Assembly (NCBI GenBank): GCA_040768665.1
Contig: JAXGMN010000097.1
Span: forward strand, 1 to 25,775
Reading direction: 5' to 3'
Length of the DNA: 25,775 bases
Source: JABWBD01 sp040768665
GTDB lineage: Bacteria > Planctomycetota > Planctomycetia > Pirellulales > Thermoguttaceae
The first letter of the stretch is position 1; each line of letters opens with the position of its first letter. Made by a program: the position numbers and the translations under genes. The notes below the pieces were generated by a model. The model saw nothing but the letters and a program-made list of their open reading frames with translations. It had not been told where the DNA came from and searched no databases. Positions 23,421-25,775 of the stretch are shown here, in pieces.

Positions 23421-23429
23421 AGACGGGAG
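23421..23429. repeat. Target-site duplication, right copy
   Basis: AGACGGGAG, identical to 21668-21676. Confidence 0.85.
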
Positions 23430-23487
23430 TTGCGTCTTGAAACCGTCCGGGCTTTTCAGACCACGCCGAACTCGCGACAACTCATGA
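23430..23487 (+). pseudogene. Severed C-terminal end of the MMPL gene
   Basis: Joining 21676 to 23430 keeps the MMPL frame: ...APDGSCVLKPSGLFRPRRTR and a few more residues to TGA 23485-23487. This gives a pre-insertion protein of 426 residues. The tail is basic and would be cytoplasmic. It has no start of its own. Confidence 0.65.
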
Positions 23488-23677
23488 GCGACATAACCGC
23501 TAGGAAGCCGACAGTCCGAATCTCCGGCTCCCCAGGATTGCGGGTCCTCCGACGCCTCCAGCCGGTCGATTTCGAGCGTCGCGCGAGACCGGCGTATGTT
23601 TTTATTGTGATCGATTTCCGCGACGCCGGATGGTTCCGGTAAGGAGTTCCGCGATTTCGTCGAGGAGTTTTCCCGTT

Positions 23678-24082
23678 ATGCCTTTCGAAGTCCAATGCAG
23701 CCGATGCAACAGGAGATACTCCGTACAAGAACAGCATCTCGGGCGAACAGCCCGATGCGGTTGCGGGGAGCGTCTCGTGCTCAATCTGCCCACGTCGTTC
23801 GCCCTGGCTGCTGCGTCGGAACCTGAACCGGACGAGGCGCCCTCGAATCTCCCCGGGACACCCCTGAAGATCCCGATCGGCCAGGTGCATTCCTTCTTCG
23901 GGAGTTCTCTGTCGCTGCAATACGAGGTGTCTGCCGACAAGAGCGCATCGCTTCAGATTTTCGCCTGGAACGGCGACGGCAGAACCAAAGGAGTCCTTCT
24001 CACGCTCAACGAGAATGAGTTCGGGCGACTCAAACAGCTTATTGAAAAAGCAGATGAGGTCTTCCGGGGAGCACAGCCCTAG
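23678..24082 (+). CDS. Small protein with zinc-ribbon-like N-terminus, function unknown
   Basis: This 134-residue protein starts at ATG 23678, with GAGGAG about 10-12 bases upstream; the in-frame ATG 23630 lacks this. The first 30 residues (VQCSRCNRRYSVQEQHLGR, then CGCGERL) hold CxxC and CxC pairs like planctomycete zinc ribbons. A Pro/Glu linker (EPEPDEAPSNLPG) follows. The C-terminal 75 residues (VHSFFGSSLSLQYEVSADK ... LNENEFGRLKQLIEKADEVF) I do not recognise. No signal peptide or membrane helix is present. The fourth metal ligand is offset (C-x-C rather than C-x2-C), so metal binding is likely but not certain. It converges on the C45 gene. Confidence 0.75.
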   Translation: MPFEVQCSRCNRRYSVQEQHLGRTARCGCGERLVLNLPTSFALAAASEPEPDEAPSNLPGTPLKIPIGQVHSFFGSSLSLQYEVSADKSASLQIFAWNGDGRTKGVLLTLNENEFGRLKQLIEKADEVFRGAQP

Positions 24083-24110
24083 AGCACCGGCCGACCGTGC
24101 CGCAGGTGCT
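24083..24110. terminator. Hairpin between convergent genes
   Basis: AGCACC (24083-24088) pairs with GGTGCT (24105-24110), with GGC/GCC pairing inside and a GCA bulge. It begins right after one stop codon and touches the other. It could serve both genes. There is no T-run. Confidence 0.4.
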
Positions 24111-25447
24111 TACTGCAGTTGCCGCAAGACTTCCAGCAGCATCGCGGCCTGCTGCTGCGACCACTGCTCGCCCCGGTTGGCTGCCGTGTCGCCGGGCCGC
24201 AAGGTACTGCCGCCGGAAAGGCTCTTCTTCAGCAGTTCCTTGCTTGCATGCGATGTCCGCTCGATCGCCTCCCAAAGCTCGCGTTTATCTTTGATCCTGG
24301 TGCCGAGCAAGTAGGCTTCGCCATCGAGCAGGCAAGCCGGCGTCGTGTTCTGGCCCATCAGAAGCGGAAAAGAAACCGAGCGCGCCGGGAGCGATATCCA
24401 CGCCGACGTGAACAGGTCGGGGTGAGCCGGATCGATTTCAATCGTCATTCCCGAGATCGACGATTTGAGGCAGATCGAAGGATCGCGCGAGACATTATGA
24501 AAGCGATGGAAGTCGACGGCGCGATCCGGTCCGCGGAGCGCCGTCGCGGCGGCACTTTCCTCAAGGCGGCTGAAGTAAACCTTCCGCGGGTGGCGCCGCG
24601 AGATGACGTGGCCGGCGTTGTTGCTGATCTCCAGGACTGCTCCTTCGCGGTCGACGAACAGCCAGTGCGTGCCGTTGACGTCGCCGCCGGCATAGTACCC
24701 CTTTTTGACGAATTCTTCGATGATCCCCAGCGCCTCGGTGCAATCGGAGGCCCGTTCGGCAATATGGCGCAGCAGCGAGGTATTCATCATGCCGCGATAC
24801 CGCGGCTCGGCCGCCTCGGGAACCAGCGCGGAAGGATCTTTCGCGCGCGTCAGGTTGACGGGATAGTCGGCGGATCCTGCAAGCCCCTTTTCATTGACCA
24901 TCATCGAGGCCCCGATCATGCTCGCATCGGAAACGGCAATGAACTTGAGGACTCCAGGCACTGAACTGGCCAGGACAAAGGCCGACTGCGGCTTGTCGAC
25001 GTTGTCGCGATTCTTGTGAAACAGGATCGCGCCGCCGGCAAGCTCGCCCGCGACGGCATAGGAGGTGCATTCGTGCAGAAACAGATTTCGCGGCCCTCCG
25101 GCGATGAAGGCCAGGTACAGATCCTCGCGAACCCCGGCAGCGCGGGCAACGGCCCGGGATTCGTCCAGCCAGTGCGGCGCATGCTGCTGCGCGATGCGGA
25201 CGAAAGCCTCGGAGCGATCGATTAGCGCCTGCTCGGAGATCTGGGCGGCGGCCGCTTTCCGGAGAAAGTGGATCTCCATGTCATGGGCGATGGCCCCTTT
25301 GTTGATCCGTCCCCAGGTTGCTCCCACTTCGGCAGGCGTGCCGCCCAGGCGGACCATCGCGTCTTCGTCGGCCGGAGCGTGTGAGATTGCCAGGACCCAT
25401 GTCGTCAGGACAAGGACCACAAACCGCTGAAACCGTTGTTGGGTCAA
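24110..25447 (-). CDS. Secreted C45-type Ntn hydrolase / acyltransferase-like protein
   Basis: This 445-residue protein starts at TTG 25447. The start is set by a strong AGGAGG six bases upstream and by the signal peptide that follows at once (QQRFQRFVVLVLTTWVLA, cleavage near SHA-PA). Longer frames from 25582 or 25492 lack ribosome sites. The family self-cleaves before a nucleophilic cysteine and hydrolyses amide bonds (acyl-CoA:6-aminopenicillanate acyltransferase relatives). The likely nucleophile is C127 in LHECTSYAV, followed by GGAILFHKNRDN, MIGASMMVNEKGLAG and THWLFVDREGAVLEIS. The residue before the nucleophile is Glu rather than Gly. The substrate is unknown; a periplasmic amide hydrolase is the safest reading. 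Confidence 0.87.
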   Translation of the reverse strand: MTQQRFQRFVVLVLTTWVLAISHAPADEDAMVRLGGTPAEVGATWGRINKGAIAHDMEIHFLRKAAAAQISEQALIDRSEAFVRIAQQHAPHWLDESRAVARAAGVREDLYLAFIAGGPRNLFLHECTSYAVAGELAGGAILFHKNRDNVDKPQSAFVLASSVPGVLKFIAVSDASMIGASMMVNEKGLAGSADYPVNLTRAKDPSALVPEAAEPRYRGMMNTSLLRHIAERASDCTEALGIIEEFVKKGYYAGGDVNGTHWLFVDREGAVLEISNNAGHVISRRHPRKVYFSRLEESAAATALRGPDRAVDFHRFHNVSRDPSICLKSSISGMTIEIDPAHPDLFTSAWISLPARSVSFPLLMGQNTTPACLLDGEAYLLGTRIKDKRELWEAIERTSHASKELLKKSLSGGSTLRPGDTAANRGEQWSQQQAAMLLEVLRQLQ

Positions 25448-25547
25448 TTTGCGCCTCCTGCAAGCTGGTGTTTCGATCGACGATACCATCATGCGCAATG
25501 GGGCGTGGGTTTTCCAGAGCCGAGAGTCGGCCGTCTTTCGGTTTGGG

Positions 25548-25775
25548 ATGCAGCACCTGAATGTGCACGGGGTAGTGGACAAACAGTTCTTTGCCCTCTG
25601 GGTGATGGACAGGAAGGGTGTTGCTGAGCTGGCGGGATGTTGTTATGATTGGCGAGGCAGTCTGGCGAAAGGGTACCTGCCCGGTCGGGTTGCCGTTCCT
25701 ATCAGGCTCGCACTTTCCGATAAGGTGAGCGAAGGGACAACCGTCGGATGTATATGCGAATTTGAAAGTGTCTTG
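25548..25775 (+). CDS. Open frame running off the right edge, unrecognised
   Basis: From ATG 25548 (MQHLNVHGVVDKQFFALWVM...) 76 codons stay open to the end of the window. There is no clear ribosome site. GTG 25575 is another possible start. It is divergent from the C45 gene with about 100 bases between, a sensible gene start. Three Cys occur (GCCYDW, VGCIC region holds more). No family is recognised, and it could be chance. Confidence 0.3.
   Translation, partial: MQHLNVHGVVDKQFFALWVMDRKGVAELAGCCYDWRGSLAKGYLPGRVAVPIRLALSDKVSEGTTVGCICEFESVL

Overview
The window looks like a chromosomal segment of a planctomycete (Pirellulales-like), probably metagenomic. It is GC-rich, and it carries a giant cysteine-rich protein built from YTV-type 16-residue repeats, a family known from Rhodopirellula-like cell walls. 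It also has a Tat-exported Gfo/Idh/MocA oxidoreductase, a SecD-SecF fusion, an RND/MMPL gene with planctomycete-style motifs, and several REP-like palindromes. No sequence search was possible, so the taxonomic call is inference.

Layout. 1-448 (-) is the start of rsmG, cut by the left edge. 711-2818 (+) is a Tat-signal Gfo/Idh/MocA oxidoreductase overlapping an unrecognised 270-residue gene by ATGA. 3275-6213 (+) is korA-korB (2-oxoacid:ferredoxin oxidoreductase), preceded by two REP-like hairpins. 6550-11160 (-) is nifJ (pyruvate:ferredoxin oxidoreductase, frame broken once) translationally coupled to a dihydroorotate-dehydrogenase-like flavoprotein. An A-B-A composite repeat lies on each side of this block. 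11932-13978 (-) is the YTV-repeat protein, also frameshifted once. 14576-14646 (+) is tRNA-Gln(UUG). 14681-20379 (+) is an export-related stretch: small secreted protein P1, tatA, a FucP-type sugar symporter, small secreted protein P2 (paralogue of P1), and secDF (broken by three indels). 20454-23487 holds a collapsed MMPL gene split by a complete ISKra4-like insertion sequence with a 9-bp target duplication. 23678-25447 holds a small Cys-rich protein convergent with a secreted C45-type Ntn hydrolase. An open frame runs off the right edge.

Most interesting inference. P1 and P2 are about 130 residues each, with an N-terminal export signal, a shared central ESxDRRxGRR motif and a shared extreme C-terminus (TTLTTAAEPCxVLCxFxR, ending at the stop codon). 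One lies directly upstream of tatA and the other directly upstream of secDF. This is the architecture of export-monitoring arrest peptides such as SecM (secA) and VemP (secDF2). In addition, the bases just after the P1 stop codon can pair over 8 positions with the tatA Shine-Dalgarno, as a stalling-controlled switch would need. Arrest itself is unproven.

Five apparent single-base indels in three otherwise well-conserved genes suggest assembly or sequencing error rather than real decay, and should be settled with reads. The MMPL deletion and the IS insertion look like real events.
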